This document shows positions 9,569 to 18,900 of a stretch of 64,000 nt of DNA, one piece after another. The stretch is from contig NZ_REFR01000010.1 of NCBI RefSeq assembly GCF_003688555.1, forward strand, positions 310,001 through 374,000. The letters are read 5' to 3'. The notes beneath the pieces are model-generated. The model saw only the letters and a list, made by a program, of their open reading frames with translations, had not been told where the DNA came from and did not search any database. Position 1 is the stretch's first letter. Each line of letters starts with the position of its first letter. A program made the position numbers and the translations under genes. This stretch comes from Eilatimonas milleporae. Lineage in GTDB: Bacteria > Pseudomonadota > Alphaproteobacteria > Sphingomonadales > Kordiimonadaceae.

Positions 9569-10693
9569 ATGAGCGATACGGTACGCGTCGGTATTCTGGG
9601 GGCCAGTGGATATACTGGCGGAGATCTGATCCGCCTTTTGGCGGGCCATCCAAAGGTGGAAATCGCCCTGTTGACAGCCGAGCGTCACGCGGGTGCCTCC
9701 GTCGACAGTGTCTGGCCGCATCTGCGCGGCGCCGGCGAATTGCCTGCCCTGATCGCGCTGGAAGATGTGGAATGGCCGGCCGTCGAGCTGGATGTGATTT
9801 TTTGCGCACTGCCCCATGCCACCAGCCAGGATGTGATCAAGGGGTTGCTGCACGCCACAGGGCACAGCCTGCTTGAGGAAATGATCGCGGAAAGCCCTGG
9901 CGATCTGGCTGAAAGTTTCCGAGGGGAGGCACGTATCATCGATCTTTCCGCCGATTTCCGCCTGCGGGATGTGGAAACCTATGAACGCTGGTACGGACAG
10001 GCGCATCAGGCACCCGACCTTCAGGCAAAAGCGGTTTACGGTCTGCCGGAACTGTACGGCGCCGATATCCGCGATGCCCGGCTGGTGGCCTGTCCGGGAT
10101 GTTACCCGACTGCGGCCCTGCTGGCATTGGTGCCGCTGATCCGGGCTGGTCTGGTCGAGACGGACGATATCATCATCGATGCCAAATCCGGTGTGACCGG
10201 TGCCGGGCGCGGCCTGAAACAGCAGATGCTGTTTTCCGAAGTGTCCGAAGCCCTGCATCCTTACGGTGTCGGCCATCACAGGCACATGCCCGAAATCGAT
10301 CAGGAATTGAGTGTCGCGGCGGGCAAGCCGGTGACCGTCAGTTTCACCCCGCATCTCGTACCGATTAACCGGGGCGAGCTGGAAACGATTTATGTCCGTC
10401 TGCGCCGGGATGCCCGTGCCGCGGACCTGCGCATGGCATGGGAAAATGCGTATGGTGACGCGCCTTTCGTCTCCGTTCTGGACGACGATGCCGTTCCGGC
10501 CACCCGCATGGTACGGGGGTCGAACCAATGCATTCTCGGCGCTGTGGATGACCGGATTGACGGCCGCGCGATCGTGATCGCGGCGATTGACAATCTGGTC
10601 AAGGGATCGTCGGGCCAGGCGGTTCAGGTGATGAATCTGATGCTGGGTTTTGAGGAAACCGACGGTCTGACCCAGTTGCCGCTGTTTCCCTGA
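9569..10693 (+). CDS. argC: N-acetyl-gamma-glutamyl-phosphate reductase
   Basis: Third step of arginine synthesis: NADPH-dependent reduction of N-acetyl-glutamyl-5-phosphate to the semialdehyde. 374 aa. The N-terminal NADP fold carries GILGASGYTGGDLIRLL, and the catalytic Cys178 lies in ACPGCYPTAALLAL. HRHMPEI and the GSNQCILGAVDD segment fit type-1 ArgC. Start ATG 9569 follows GGGGAAGGGCG and opens exactly at the family N terminus (MSDTVRVGILG); an in-frame ATG 93 bases earlier would add an unrelated tail. The carbonic-anhydrase-like gene follows by 2-14 bases, so they are probably co-transcribed. Confidence 0.95.
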   Translation: MSDTVRVGILGASGYTGGDLIRLLAGHPKVEIALLTAERHAGASVDSVWPHLRGAGELPALIALEDVEWPAVELDVIFCALPHATSQDVIKGLLHATGHSLLEEMIAESPGDLAESFRGEARIIDLSADFRLRDVETYERWYGQAHQAPDLQAKAVYGLPELYGADIRDARLVACPGCYPTAALLALVPLIRAGLVETDDIIIDAKSGVTGAGRGLKQQMLFSEVSEALHPYGVGHHRHMPEIDQELSVAAGKPVTVSFTPHLVPINRGELETIYVRLRRDARAADLRMAWENAYGDAPFVSVLDDDAVPATRMVRGSNQCILGAVDDRIDGRAIVIAAIDNLVKGSSGQAVQVMNLMLGFEETDGLTQLPLFP

Positions 10694-10707
10694 CGGTGCT
10701 TGAAGCC

Positions 10708-11322
10708 ATGTCGGAAACCATATCCGAACAGAGATCCGGCGTTGCCGTGCCCCTGTTTCGTGACACCGATCTTGGTGGCAGGCTCAGCCCGTTCAAGGGC
10801 GTCTGGCCACGCGTGGCGGATGATGCCTTCGTCTTTCACGGAGCACAGCTCGTCGGCGATGTGGATGTGGGGGCGGGCGCCAGTGTCTGGCACAATTGTG
10901 TCGTGCGCGGGGATGTCAATTATGTCCGGATCGGTGCGCGCAGCAATATACAGGACGGCACGGTTATCCATGTTTCCACCAATACCTTCCCAACGGTCAT
11001 CGGCCGCGATGTTCTGGTGGCGCATGGTGTGCTTCTTCATGGTTGCACCCTTGAGGATTATGCTTTTGTCGGCATGGGAAGCATTGTCATGGACGATTGC
11101 GTCGTTGAAGGGGATGCGATGCTGGCTGCCGGCGCCATGCTGACGCCGGGCAGGCGTATCAGGGCGGGTGAATTGTGGGCGGGCAGGCCGGCGAAATTCC
11201 TGCGGCCGCTCAGGGACGAGGAAGTCGCCAAGAATCGCTCAATGGCCGAACATTATCGCCGGCTGGCATGTCAGCATCGCCTGGACGCCAGCGGCGGAAC
11301 TGCCGTTGATCCATATCCCTGA
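10708..11322 (+). CDS. Gamma-carbonic anhydrase family protein (left-handed beta-helix)
   Basis: 204-aa hexapeptide-repeat protein of the gamma-carbonic anhydrase/YrdA/PaaY group. The N terminus FKGVWPRVADDAFVFHGAQLVGDV starts a left-handed beta-helix with repeats such as VGAGASVWHNCVVRGDVNYVRIG. Zinc-ligand-like His residues occur in VIHVS and VLVAHGVLLHGC, as expected for the metal site between subunits. ATG 10708 is used here; a GTG at 10696, two bases after argC, would add four residues. Many members show no carbonic anhydrase activity, so the reaction is uncertain. Confidence 0.85.
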   Translation: MSETISEQRSGVAVPLFRDTDLGGRLSPFKGVWPRVADDAFVFHGAQLVGDVDVGAGASVWHNCVVRGDVNYVRIGARSNIQDGTVIHVSTNTFPTVIGRDVLVAHGVLLHGCTLEDYAFVGMGSIVMDDCVVEGDAMLAAGAMLTPGRRIRAGELWAGRPAKFLRPLRDEEVAKNRSMAEHYRRLACQHRLDASGGTAVDPYP

Positions 11323-11571
11323 TGTCAAAATTCCGTGCGGCCTGTCACAAGACTGTCGCGTATCCTGCCTTGCCCCGGCACCGGCATATGCTCTAGCATG
11401 CGCGCCGCGGGCCGCACCTTGCCATTTCGGGTGCCGGCCTTATGTCTTTGACACTGTCTTGAAGATTGGGGGCAGGGGGCGTTTGCAGGGCATGCATTTG
11501 CATGGTCCTGTCTGCGTGTTTGCCCGTTTCTTCACTGCCATACCGGACACGTAATAGAGAGAGGTTTCCCC

Positions 11572-12174
11572 ATGAGCTTTGAACTGCCTGCTTTGCCTTA
11601 CGCGCAAGACGCGCTGGAGCCCCATATTTCAGCCAATACGCTGAGCTTTCACCACGGCAAGCACCACAACACCTATGTGGTCAATCTGAACAAGCTTGTG
11701 GAAGGGACCGAGTATGACGGCAAATCCCTTGAGGATATTATGAAGGCGACAGCCGGTCAGGCCGATAAAGCCGGTATTTTCAACAATGCCGCCCAGGTCT
11801 GGAACCATACTTTCTATTGGCATTCCATGAGCCCGAACGGCGGCGGCAGTCCGTCCGGCGATCTGGCCGCCAAGATTGACGAGGATTTCGGCGGCTATGA
11901 CGCCTTTGCCGATGCCTTTAAGGCCGCCGGTGCGACCCAGTTCGGTTCCGGCTGGGCATGGCTGGTCCTCGACGGCGGCAAGCTCGCGGTTGTGAAAACA
12001 CCGAATGCCGAGTGCCCGCTGACCGACGGTGCCGTGCCGCTTATCACCATGGATGTCTGGGAGCACGCTTATTATCTGGATTATCAGAATGCGCGTCCGG
12101 CCTATATGGAGACCTTCCTGGACAAGCTGGTAAACTGGGAGTTCGCGGCCCGCAATCTGGCGGCCGCGGCCTGA
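11572..12174 (+). CDS. sodB: Superoxide dismutase [Fe]
   Basis: Cytoplasmic Fe-dependent superoxide dismutase, 200 aa, converting superoxide to oxygen and hydrogen peroxide. The four metal ligands are visible: His27 (SFHHGKHH), His79 (VWNHTFYW), Asp161 and His165 ([12 protein letters not shown]). Gln75 in [13 protein letters not shown] is the residue that marks the iron-type enzyme (manganese types carry the Gln elsewhere). The start is preceded by AGAGAGAGGTTTCCCC. A 249-base leader region separates it from the previous gene, so it probably has its own promoter. Terminator at 12308. Confidence 0.95.
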   Translation: MSFELPALPYAQDALEPHISANTLSFHHGKHHNTYVVNLNKLVEGTEYDGKSLEDIMKATAGQADKAGIFNNAAQVWNHTFYWHSMSPNGGGSPSGDLAAKIDEDFGGYDAFADAFKAAGATQFGSGWAWLVLDGGKLAVVKTPNAECPLTDGAVPLITMDVWEHAYYLDYQNARPAYMETFLDKLVNWEFAARNLAAAA

Positions 12175-12177
12175 CGG

Positions 12178-12230
12178 CCAGCTTTTGGTGCCCCCCAGCT
12201 TTTGGTGCCCCCCAGCTTTTGGTGTGCCCC
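12178..12230. repeat. Three tandem 17-bp repeats after sodB
   Basis: The unit CCAGCTTTTGGTGCCCC occurs three times head to tail; the third copy has a TG insertion before its final CCCC. It starts 4 bases after the sodB stop and precedes the terminator. Confidence 0.9.
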
Positions 12231-12307
12231 ATGACGGGCACCGTGCCCCGTCGTCCGGCGGTGTGAAACACGCGGCCGGATGCGAGTTTACGCGTTAAAA
12301 TCATACG

Positions 12308-12332
12308 AAAGGGCCGCCCGGTGCGGCCCTTT
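12308..12332 (+). terminator. Hairpin terminator of sodB
   Basis: A perfect 10-bp stem AAAGGGCCGC/GCGGCCCTTT with loop CCGGT lies 134 bases after the sodB stop. Confidence 0.75.
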
Positions 12333-12373
12333 GCCATATTTAAGTGATCTTTTCAGTTTCAGGGCAGGCGGAT

Positions 12374-13258
12374 ATGAACGATACGGCGGATGATATTCAA
12401 GGGGGCGATGCCGATTATTGTTTCCAGATGGTCCGCAAGGATGACCCGGACCGGTACCTGACGGCTCTGTTCGCGCCTGCCGCGCACCGGTCCGCGCTGT
12501 TTGCACTCTATGCCTTCAACCAAGAGGTCGCGAAAACCCGCGACAGTGTCAGTGAACCGACCCTCGGCGAAATTCGTCTGCAATGGTGGCGCGAGGCACT
12601 GGACGGGATCAGGGCAGGGCACCCCCGCGCCCATCCGGTGGTGCAACAGCTTGGTTTTGTTGCGAACGATGAAACGATTTTTGGTCTGCTGGGGGCCCTG
12701 ATCGATGCCCGCAGTCTGGATCTGTATGATGAAGGGCCTGCTGATTTTCAGGCCTTGTACGACTATGTCGCCGCCGTTGGCGGCGGCCTGTCAGAGACGG
12801 CCCTGCGTCTGTTGTTGGGCCAGGCCACGGACCCGAGCGCCCTGACGGACGATGCGGTGATGTGTACGCGGGCCGCCGGTGAGGCTTTCGCCATGATGGG
12901 ATTGTTGCGGGCCAGTGCCTTCCACATTGCCAGTGGACGCAGTTTTCTGCCCCGGCAGGAGCTGGGCGGGGCCGGTGTCTCCGCCGACAGGATTTCCGAG
13001 GATGAAAAAGACGCCCTGATGCCTGTTTTCAGTGATATGCAATCTTATGTGAAAGATCGGCTGGATACTGTCAGGCGCGGTCTGCGCACCGTACCGGCGG
13101 CAGGCCGCGCCGCTGTTTTACCCGCCTGTTTTGCCCGTTTTTATCTGAAACGTTTGCAGCGCCTGTCGGGTGACCCCTTTCGACTGGCGGAGCAGGCACC
13201 GGCCCCCTTGTGGCCGATGATCTCCCTATTCCGGACAGCCTGGACCGGGCGCTTGTAG
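12374..13258 (+). CDS. Squalene/phytoene synthase-fold protein, NDUFAF6-like
   Basis: 294-aa protein of the trans-isoprenyl diphosphate synthase fold. Residues LYAFNQEVAKTRDSVSEP, followed by IRLQWWREALDGI, match the mitochondrial complex I assembly factor NDUFAF6 far better than true squalene synthases. The first Asp-rich catalytic motif (DDxxD-like) is absent; the corresponding position reads TRDSVSEP. It is therefore more likely an assembly factor for respiratory complex I than a terpene enzyme, although no nuo gene lies in the window. Start ATG 12374 (MNDTADD) is preferred to an in-frame ATG ten codons earlier, which overlaps the promoter side. Confidence 0.8.
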   Translation: MNDTADDIQGGDADYCFQMVRKDDPDRYLTALFAPAAHRSALFALYAFNQEVAKTRDSVSEPTLGEIRLQWWREALDGIRAGHPRAHPVVQQLGFVANDETIFGLLGALIDARSLDLYDEGPADFQALYDYVAAVGGGLSETALRLLLGQATDPSALTDDAVMCTRAAGEAFAMMGLLRASAFHIASGRSFLPRQELGGAGVSADRISEDEKDALMPVFSDMQSYVKDRLDTVRRGLRTVPAAGRAAVLPACFARFYLKRLQRLSGDPFRLAEQAPAPLWPMISLFRTAWTGRL

Positions 13259-13307
13259 GCGATGGGCGTAAGATGTCAGGCAACTGACGGGGGTTGCGGC
13301 GAGAGAA

Positions 13308-13345
13308 AAAAGCCCGCCATCTTGTAAGATGCAGGCTATTAAAAC
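13308..13345 (-). terminator. Intrinsic terminator, minus strand
   Basis: Read on the minus strand, arms around CATCTT/AAGATG, extended by AGCC/GGCT, are followed by a run of six T residues. It lies 55 bases after the stop of the 61-aa minus-strand gene and supports that gene as real. Confidence 0.75.
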
Positions 13346-13400
13346 AATGATTGGTATCATCCGTGCGTCCTGCCGAAAATCAAACGGCGAGTCTGTTCAG

Positions 13401-13586
13401 TCAGGCACGAATGTCAACCTGTTCGCCAACCCCTGGCGCGGTTGCGGATGCTTCCGGTTCACTCCGCTCGACGACGGAGTCAGCAGCCTCACGGCGTTCC
13501 GCTTCAACCGATTCAGGAGAGCCGGCACGCCCGCTGGACAAGGCAACATCCGTGCTGTTTGTGGCAGCGGTTGTCTGAATATCCAT
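13401..13586 (-). CDS. Small acidic protein, 61 aa, unknown function
   Basis: I do not recognise this protein. It begins MDIQTTAATNSTD and ends GVGEQVDIRA, is rich in Ser, Ala and Glu, and has no Cys, membrane segment or signal peptide, so it is probably soluble and largely disordered. Three points support a real gene: GGAG lies eight bases before ATG 13586, an intrinsic terminator follows on the same strand at 13345-13308, and no credible gene competes in this gap. Short proteins with a C-terminal G-(x)-VDxxA end occur near motility genes in some alphaproteobacteria, but I cannot assign a role. Confidence 0.55.
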   Translation of the reverse strand: MDIQTTAATNSTDVALSSGRAGSPESVEAERREAADSVVERSEPEASATAPGVGEQVDIRA

Positions 13587-13700
13587 ATGTTTCACTCCAA
13601 CGACGTGCGTTTACCCATGACACACGCCTACTCAGCACTTTCAATATAGGGCATTCTGTCCGAAATTGCGAGGGAAAACCCTAAATTATCCCGGAATGCC

Positions 13701-14615
13701 ATGACAGACACGGCCTTTTTACCTGTATTGTCCCGCCCTTTTGCTGTGTTTTGCATGGGTCTTTTGGTGCTTGCCGGATGTGCCGGTGGCCCGGAAGTGC
13801 GGGTCAATACGGATGTGGGGCCCGTTTCGGCGGCAGCCCGTAATCGTCTTGCGCAGAAGGACCCCGATGGCCTCACCACACTGGCGGCCGCCTTTGAACG
13901 CAGCGGGCAGGCGAAAGAAGCCCGTATTCTGTACGCCCAGGCTCTCGCGGCCCATCCGGGCCTCGTGTCCGCAGAGTTGGGACTGGTCCGTCTTGATATG
14001 GATGAAGGCAGGCGCCGGCAGGCTGTCAGCCGCTTGGAGGCTATGATGGAACAGCGGCCCGCTCTTGCCGCTCCACGTCGGCTGCGTGCGCTTGTGGCCG
14101 CAAAAGAAGGCTCTTTTCCCCAGGCGCGCGGCTGGCTGGCCCCCTTGTTCCGGCAGGGCGTCCGGGATAGGGAAAGCTTGCAGCTCCAGGCGCGGATTTT
14201 CGCTGCCGAGGGCCGGTGGGCGGATGCTCTTAAGCTGCTTGCGCCACTCTGTCATGATCCCGATACATCGCCGGCAGCATGCACCGACATGGCCCTGATC
14301 GAGGCATTGCAGGGACAGTATCGCGTGGCCTTGAAAACGGTTCAGTCCAATCTGGACCGTCGCGTTCCGGAAGGCGGCCTGCACCGCACGCTTGCCCGCA
14401 TTTATGCTCTGTCGGGGCAGGTGGAAGAGGCCCGGCGCATCGCACGTCTGGGATACTCCGGTGAAACCGGTAAAGGGTCTTCCCAGACCCTTTTGTTCGA
14501 ACTTGCGACACTTGGACGCTTGCAAGGACCGGAACGGGCGGCCTATCTGTTTTTCGGTGTGTTGCCCCATGGGACTGCCAAGCCGTCTCTTGATGCCGGA
14601 CCGACAACCCCTTAA
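13701..14615 (+). CDS. TPR-repeat lipoprotein (TadD-like)
   Basis: 304-aa lipoprotein with a signal ending LVLAGC (lipobox LAGC), followed by helical tetratricopeptide-like repeats from about residue 55 (LTTLAAAFERSGQAKEARILYAQALAAHPG, LGLVRLDMDEGRRRQAVSRLEAM, ALIEALQGQYRVALKTVQ, IYALSGQVEEARRIARLGY). The arrangement resembles TadD/PilF-type scaffold proteins of secretion or pilus systems, but no tad or pil gene is nearby, so the partner is unknown. It is probably anchored to the outer or inner membrane. The minus-strand small gene is divergent. Confidence 0.75.
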   Translation: MTDTAFLPVLSRPFAVFCMGLLVLAGCAGGPEVRVNTDVGPVSAAARNRLAQKDPDGLTTLAAAFERSGQAKEARILYAQALAAHPGLVSAELGLVRLDMDEGRRRQAVSRLEAMMEQRPALAAPRRLRALVAAKEGSFPQARGWLAPLFRQGVRDRESLQLQARIFAAEGRWADALKLLAPLCHDPDTSPAACTDMALIEALQGQYRVALKTVQSNLDRRVPEGGLHRTLARIYALSGQVEEARRIARLGYSGETGKGSSQTLLFELATLGRLQGPERAAYLFFGVLPHGTAKPSLDAGPTTP

Positions 14616-14710
14616 AGGAAACACGGGATCGGACGCGGCGGTTTCGCCGGCCGTATCGGAACGGGACAGTGCCGTGCCGGCGCCCGGAAAGTGTTGAGAG
14701 GAAAACAGCC

Positions 14711-15028
14711 ATGAAACGCTGTGACACCATGACCGACGTACGGGCAGCGATCGATGCCGTGGACCGTGACATCGTCCCCCTGCTGCTGGAACGCCTGCGC
14801 TATATCGAGCGCGCGGGCGTCATCAAGCAAAACCGCGATACCGTCCATGACGATGCACGTATCGAGGATGTGGTGTCGAAAGTCCGTGCCTGCGCGCGCG
14901 AACATGGCGGCAGTGCCGACTATGTCGAAGATATTTACCGGTACCTGATCGGATGGAGCATCGATCACGAATTCACCGTCTGGGACAGGGTTCACGACCG
15001 CGATGAACAGCCGGACGGTCAGTCCTGA
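14711..15028 (+). CDS. Chorismate mutase (AroQ class)
   Basis: Short all-helical chorismate mutase, 105 aa, converting chorismate to prephenate for Phe/Tyr synthesis. The N-terminal helix RAAIDAVDRDIVPLLLERLRYI carries the conserved Arg and the alternating Asp/Leu pattern, followed by a conserved Lys region (GVIKQNRD) and the second and third helices (VVSKVRACAREHG; YVEDIYRYLIGWSIDHE). Start ATG 14711 follows GAGAGGAAAACAGCC; an upstream in-frame ATG would add 14 unrelated residues. No prephenate dehydratase or dehydrogenase is fused or adjacent. Convergent with the DksA/TraR gene, 5 bases apart. Confidence 0.85.
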   Translation: MKRCDTMTDVRAAIDAVDRDIVPLLLERLRYIERAGVIKQNRDTVHDDARIEDVVSKVRACAREHGGSADYVEDIYRYLIGWSIDHEFTVWDRVHDRDEQPDGQS

Positions 15029-15033
15029 TTGCT

Positions 15034-15411
15034 TTATCGGGCACAGAGGGTGCACAGCGAAACGGACGGGTCAAGATCCAGCCGTTTAAGCGCGATATCC
15101 TCGCCGCAGGCCTCGCAATATCCGAAGTCTCCCCCGTCAAGCCGTGCAAAGGCTTTGTCGATCCGCACCAAAGCGGCACGCCGGCGGGCTGCGACCGCCT
15201 GATTCATGGCCTGTCCCTGCATAGCATCCATGCGTGACAGGCGCCCAATTCGGCTTTGATCCAGTTCAACGGCATCACGTCCATCGCGGGATACGGCATC
15301 TGTCTCCAGCAATGCGGCCTGTGCCTGCTCAAGCCTGTTGCGCCAGTAGGGAAGGTCGTCCCGTTCACGAAGGCCGGGATGCTGTTTTTCGGAGTCTGAC
15401 GTATCGTCCAT
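15034..15411 (-). CDS. DksA/TraR family C4 zinc-finger protein
   Basis: 125-aa protein with an N-terminal coiled-coil helix (YWRNRLEQAQAALLETD ... MNQAVAARRRAALVRIDKAFARL) and a C-terminal four-Cys zinc finger, YCEACGEDIALKRL plus LCTLCAR at the extreme C terminus. This matches small DksA/TraR relatives that bind the RNA polymerase secondary channel and alter rRNA or stress promoters. The Asp residues at the coiled-coil tip of canonical DksA are not obvious, so DksA-like activity is unproven. Start ATG 15411 (MDDTSDSEK) is chosen because upstream codons show no homology and would extend into the neighbouring intergenic region. Confidence 0.78.
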   Translation of the reverse strand: MDDTSDSEKQHPGLRERDDLPYWRNRLEQAQAALLETDAVSRDGRDAVELDQSRIGRLSRMDAMQGQAMNQAVAARRRAALVRIDKAFARLDGGDFGYCEACGEDIALKRLDLDPSVSLCTLCAR

Positions 15412-15924
15412 GCTGCATAGAGTAACGAACGGGACAGTTCGTCGTCCAGGCCATGCCGCATTTTCCGTTCTGTCTTCGTTGATCCTGGGTATGATGGCCT
15501 GGATATGGCGGCCCGGACATGCTGACGAAAGTGATATATCCGACAAGGCTTTACTCACCCGAAGAGCGGGGTATAGTTCCATATCGGAATCATCGGGGGG
15601 TGAGGGCTATCCAAAAAACGGACTGTTATTCGGCGTGACGCCCGGTTTCTATCGGCGTGGCGCACCGGCGGTATAACGCAATTTTTAAGTGATGCTTGCC
15701 ATGATTATTTTAAGTGGATTTACTCTATAATCCATAAACTTAATTATAGATATTAAACTCTTTGATCCATAGTTTGCAGGCCGGGGGGCTTTGGATGATG
15801 TGTGCCGGCCCGCGGATGCGGAGCCGGGACCGGACCGGAACAAGGTGTATGCCCGGTCTGCCCGGACGGCATGCGGGCTTTACGATATATCAGAGACAAC
15901 GAAACGTCGGGAGGGAGATTAAGG
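15412..15924. other. 513-base gap with AT-rich promoter region
   Basis: No credible gene. Bases 15676-15775 are markedly AT-rich for this window and contain TATAAT at 15726-15731, a plausible -10 element for the downstream propeller genes, without a convincing -35. A small plus-strand open frame at 15410-15676 lacks a ribosome site and family features. Confidence 0.5.
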
Positions 15925-18900
15925 ATGTTGAAATCGCGCAAAATGTGTTTAGCCGTCATGGCGGCGGCTTGTGCCGCCGCCATGATGGTTCCCACGGGGT
16001 CTGAAGCGGTGGCGGACCCGCTGCCGGAAGCTCTGTTGCAGGGACTGAAATACCGCAATATCGGGCCGTTTCGCGGTGGGCGGGCAACGGCCGTGGCGGG
16101 TGTTCCGTCCGTCACCGATACTTATTATCTGGGCACCGTCGGCGGGGTCTGGAAAACCACGGACGCCGGTACAAGCTGGAAGCCGATTTCCGACGATGAT
16201 ATGAAAACCGCCAGTGTCGGCGCCATTGCCGTGGCGCCGAGCGACCCCAATGTGGTCGTGGTCGGCATGGGGGAAAGCCCGTATCGCGGTGTGGCCTCCT
16301 CTCACGGGGACGGCGTATATATTTCGACGGATGCGGGCAGAACCTTTACCCATGCCGGGCTTGAAGACACGCGTCAGATTTCCACCGTCATCATCCACCC
16401 CGAAAATCCCGATATCATCTATGTCGCAGCCCAGGGCAGTTCATGGGCGCCGACGGAAGACCGCGGTGTTTACAAGAGCACGGACGGCGGCAAAAGCTGG
16501 CGCCGCACGCTGTTTGAAAGCACGGCGGCCGGCGCGGTGGATCTGACCATCGATACGCGAAACCCCCGTATTCTTTATGCGTCGCTGTGGGATCATCAGC
16601 GCCAACCCTGGGAAATCCGCTCGGGCGGGCCGGCCAGCGGTCTCTGGAAGTCGACCGATGGCGGCGAAAACTGGACCCGCCTGTCCAAGGGGCTGCCCAA
16701 GCTTATGGGCAAAATCGGTGTGGCCGCTTCGCCTGCCAGGGCCGGTCGGGTCTGGGCCATTGTCGAGGCCGAGGAAGACCCCGGACTTTACCGGTCCGAT
16801 GATTTTGGCGAGACATGGAAAAAACTGAACGACGAGCGCAAGCTCTATGCCCGGTCCTGGTATTACATGCATATCTTTGCCGACCCGCAGGATGGCGACA
16901 CGGTGTATGTGCAGAATTCGGCTTTCTACAAGTCGATCGACGGGGGCAGGACCTTCCCTGTCCGTATCACCGGCACGCACGGCGATTTTCATGATTTCTG
17001 GATCAACCCGCATAATCCGGCCGTGGTCGGCGTTGCCAATGATGGCGGCGGCGCCGTTTCCTTCAACGGCGGCAAGACATGGTCCACCCAGATGAACCAG
17101 GCGACAGCCCAGTTTTACCGGGTGAATGCCGACAATGATTTTTTCTACCGTGTTTATGGCGGCCAGCAGGACAACAGCACGGTTGCCCTGCGGTCCCATG
17201 GACCCGACGGTGGCATCGGGCTGGAGGACTTTCATTCCGTTGGCGGCTGTGAAAGCGCGCACGTCTCTTTCGATCCCGACAATCCGGTAACGGTCTATGC
17301 CGGCTGCTATCTGGGTCAGATTTCCCGTTGGGAAAAGGCGACGGGCACGTCGCGCAATGTCATGGTCTACCCTGAAATCGCTTTTGGCATTCCCGCGGTA
17401 GACCGCAAATACCGCTTCAACTGGAATGCACCCATTCATGTATCCCGGCACGATGCGTCCGTGGTTTATCATGCGGGCAATCATGTTTTCCGGTCGGCCA
17501 ACGGCGGCGAAAACTGGGATGTGATCAGTCCGGACCTGACGAAAAACGACCCCGAAACGCTTGGTCCCGGCGGACGGCCTATTACGAATGAAGTGTCGGA
17601 AAACTATGGCACCATCTTTGCGCTGGCGGAAAGTCCGCGTGATGCCGGGCTTCTCTGGGCGGGCAGTGACGACGGCCTTGTGCATGTCACCCGCGACGGC
17701 GGTGGGTCCTGGCAGAATGTCACCCCGCGCCGCGCCGGCGACGGCCTTGTCAACAGTATCGAAATTTCCCCGCATGATGATGCACGGGTGTATGTGGCGT
17801 TTGCCCGGTACAAATATAACGACCATACGCCGTTGATTTTCCGGACCGATAATGGCGGCGGCCGTTGGCGCAATATCGCTGCGGGTCTGCCCGAGGGGGC
17901 GTTCGTCCGCGTGGTGCGGGAAGACCCGGTGCGTGAAGGGCTGCTTTATGCGGGGACCGAACTCGGCATGTTCGTATCCTTTAATGACGGGGCTGATTGG
18001 CAGCCGCTGCGCAACAATCTGCCCGTTGTGCCGGTGACCGATATCAAGGTGCATGGCAAGGATCTGGTGCTGTCGACACAGGGTCGTGCCTTCTGGGTGC
18101 TGGACGACGTCACGCCGCTCAGAACCCTCTCGGGCGACACGGCGGACACCGTGACCCTGTTTGCACCGCAACCGGCCTACAATGTGCGCTACGAGGGACG
18201 CGGCAACAGCAAACAGGCGAAAAATCCGCCGCGTGGGGCCGTGCTTTATTACACCCTGCCGGAAAATCGCGATGCCGAGGCGGCAGTCACGCTGGATATT
18301 CTGGACGCGGACGGCGCCACCGTCCGCAGTTTCAAGGCGCTGGATGCCGGGAAAAAGCCGAAACCCGGCACCCGTTACAAAGTGCCGGCGGAAAGCGGTC
18401 TCAACCGCGCTGTCTGGGACCTGAAGGCCGATCCGCGCCCCGGCATCAAGGGGGTGTGGTCCTTTGCCTGGGGCAATCGCGACAAAATGGAGGGGCCAAC
18501 CGTGTTGCCCGGCACCTACACCGCCCGCCTCAGTGTCGGGGAAACGGTGGTCGAGCAGCCCTTCGAGGTCCGTTTTGATCCACGCTTTGATGTGGCCGGC
18601 AATGCCTGGGAAGCCAAGGCGACCATGATGGCGGAGGTCGACGCCATGTTTGTCGAACTCACCAGATCGCTCATAGCCGTGCGCGATGCCCGCACGCAGG
18701 TCAAGGGCCGTTTGAAAAGGTTGGAGGACGGCCCCCTGAAGGAGGCTGGCGAGGCGCTGGTCAAGGTGCTGGATGACTGGCAGGACAGTGTTGTCAGCAA
18801 GGACCGCACCTTTTTCCAGGATGTGTTGAACTATCCTGACCGACTGGTCAGTCATCTCGCCATGCTTTACGGCGATATGGACGGCATGATCCCGCCGTTC

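Noticed and set aside
12178-12230. CRISPR array
   Set aside because: Three contiguous 17-bp units without spacers; they are tandem repeats only. No cas gene in the window.
15410-15676. 88-codon plus-strand open frame before the first propeller gene
   Set aside because: No ribosome site, no homologous feature; it lies in the promoter region and overlaps the start of the DksA/TraR gene on the other strand.
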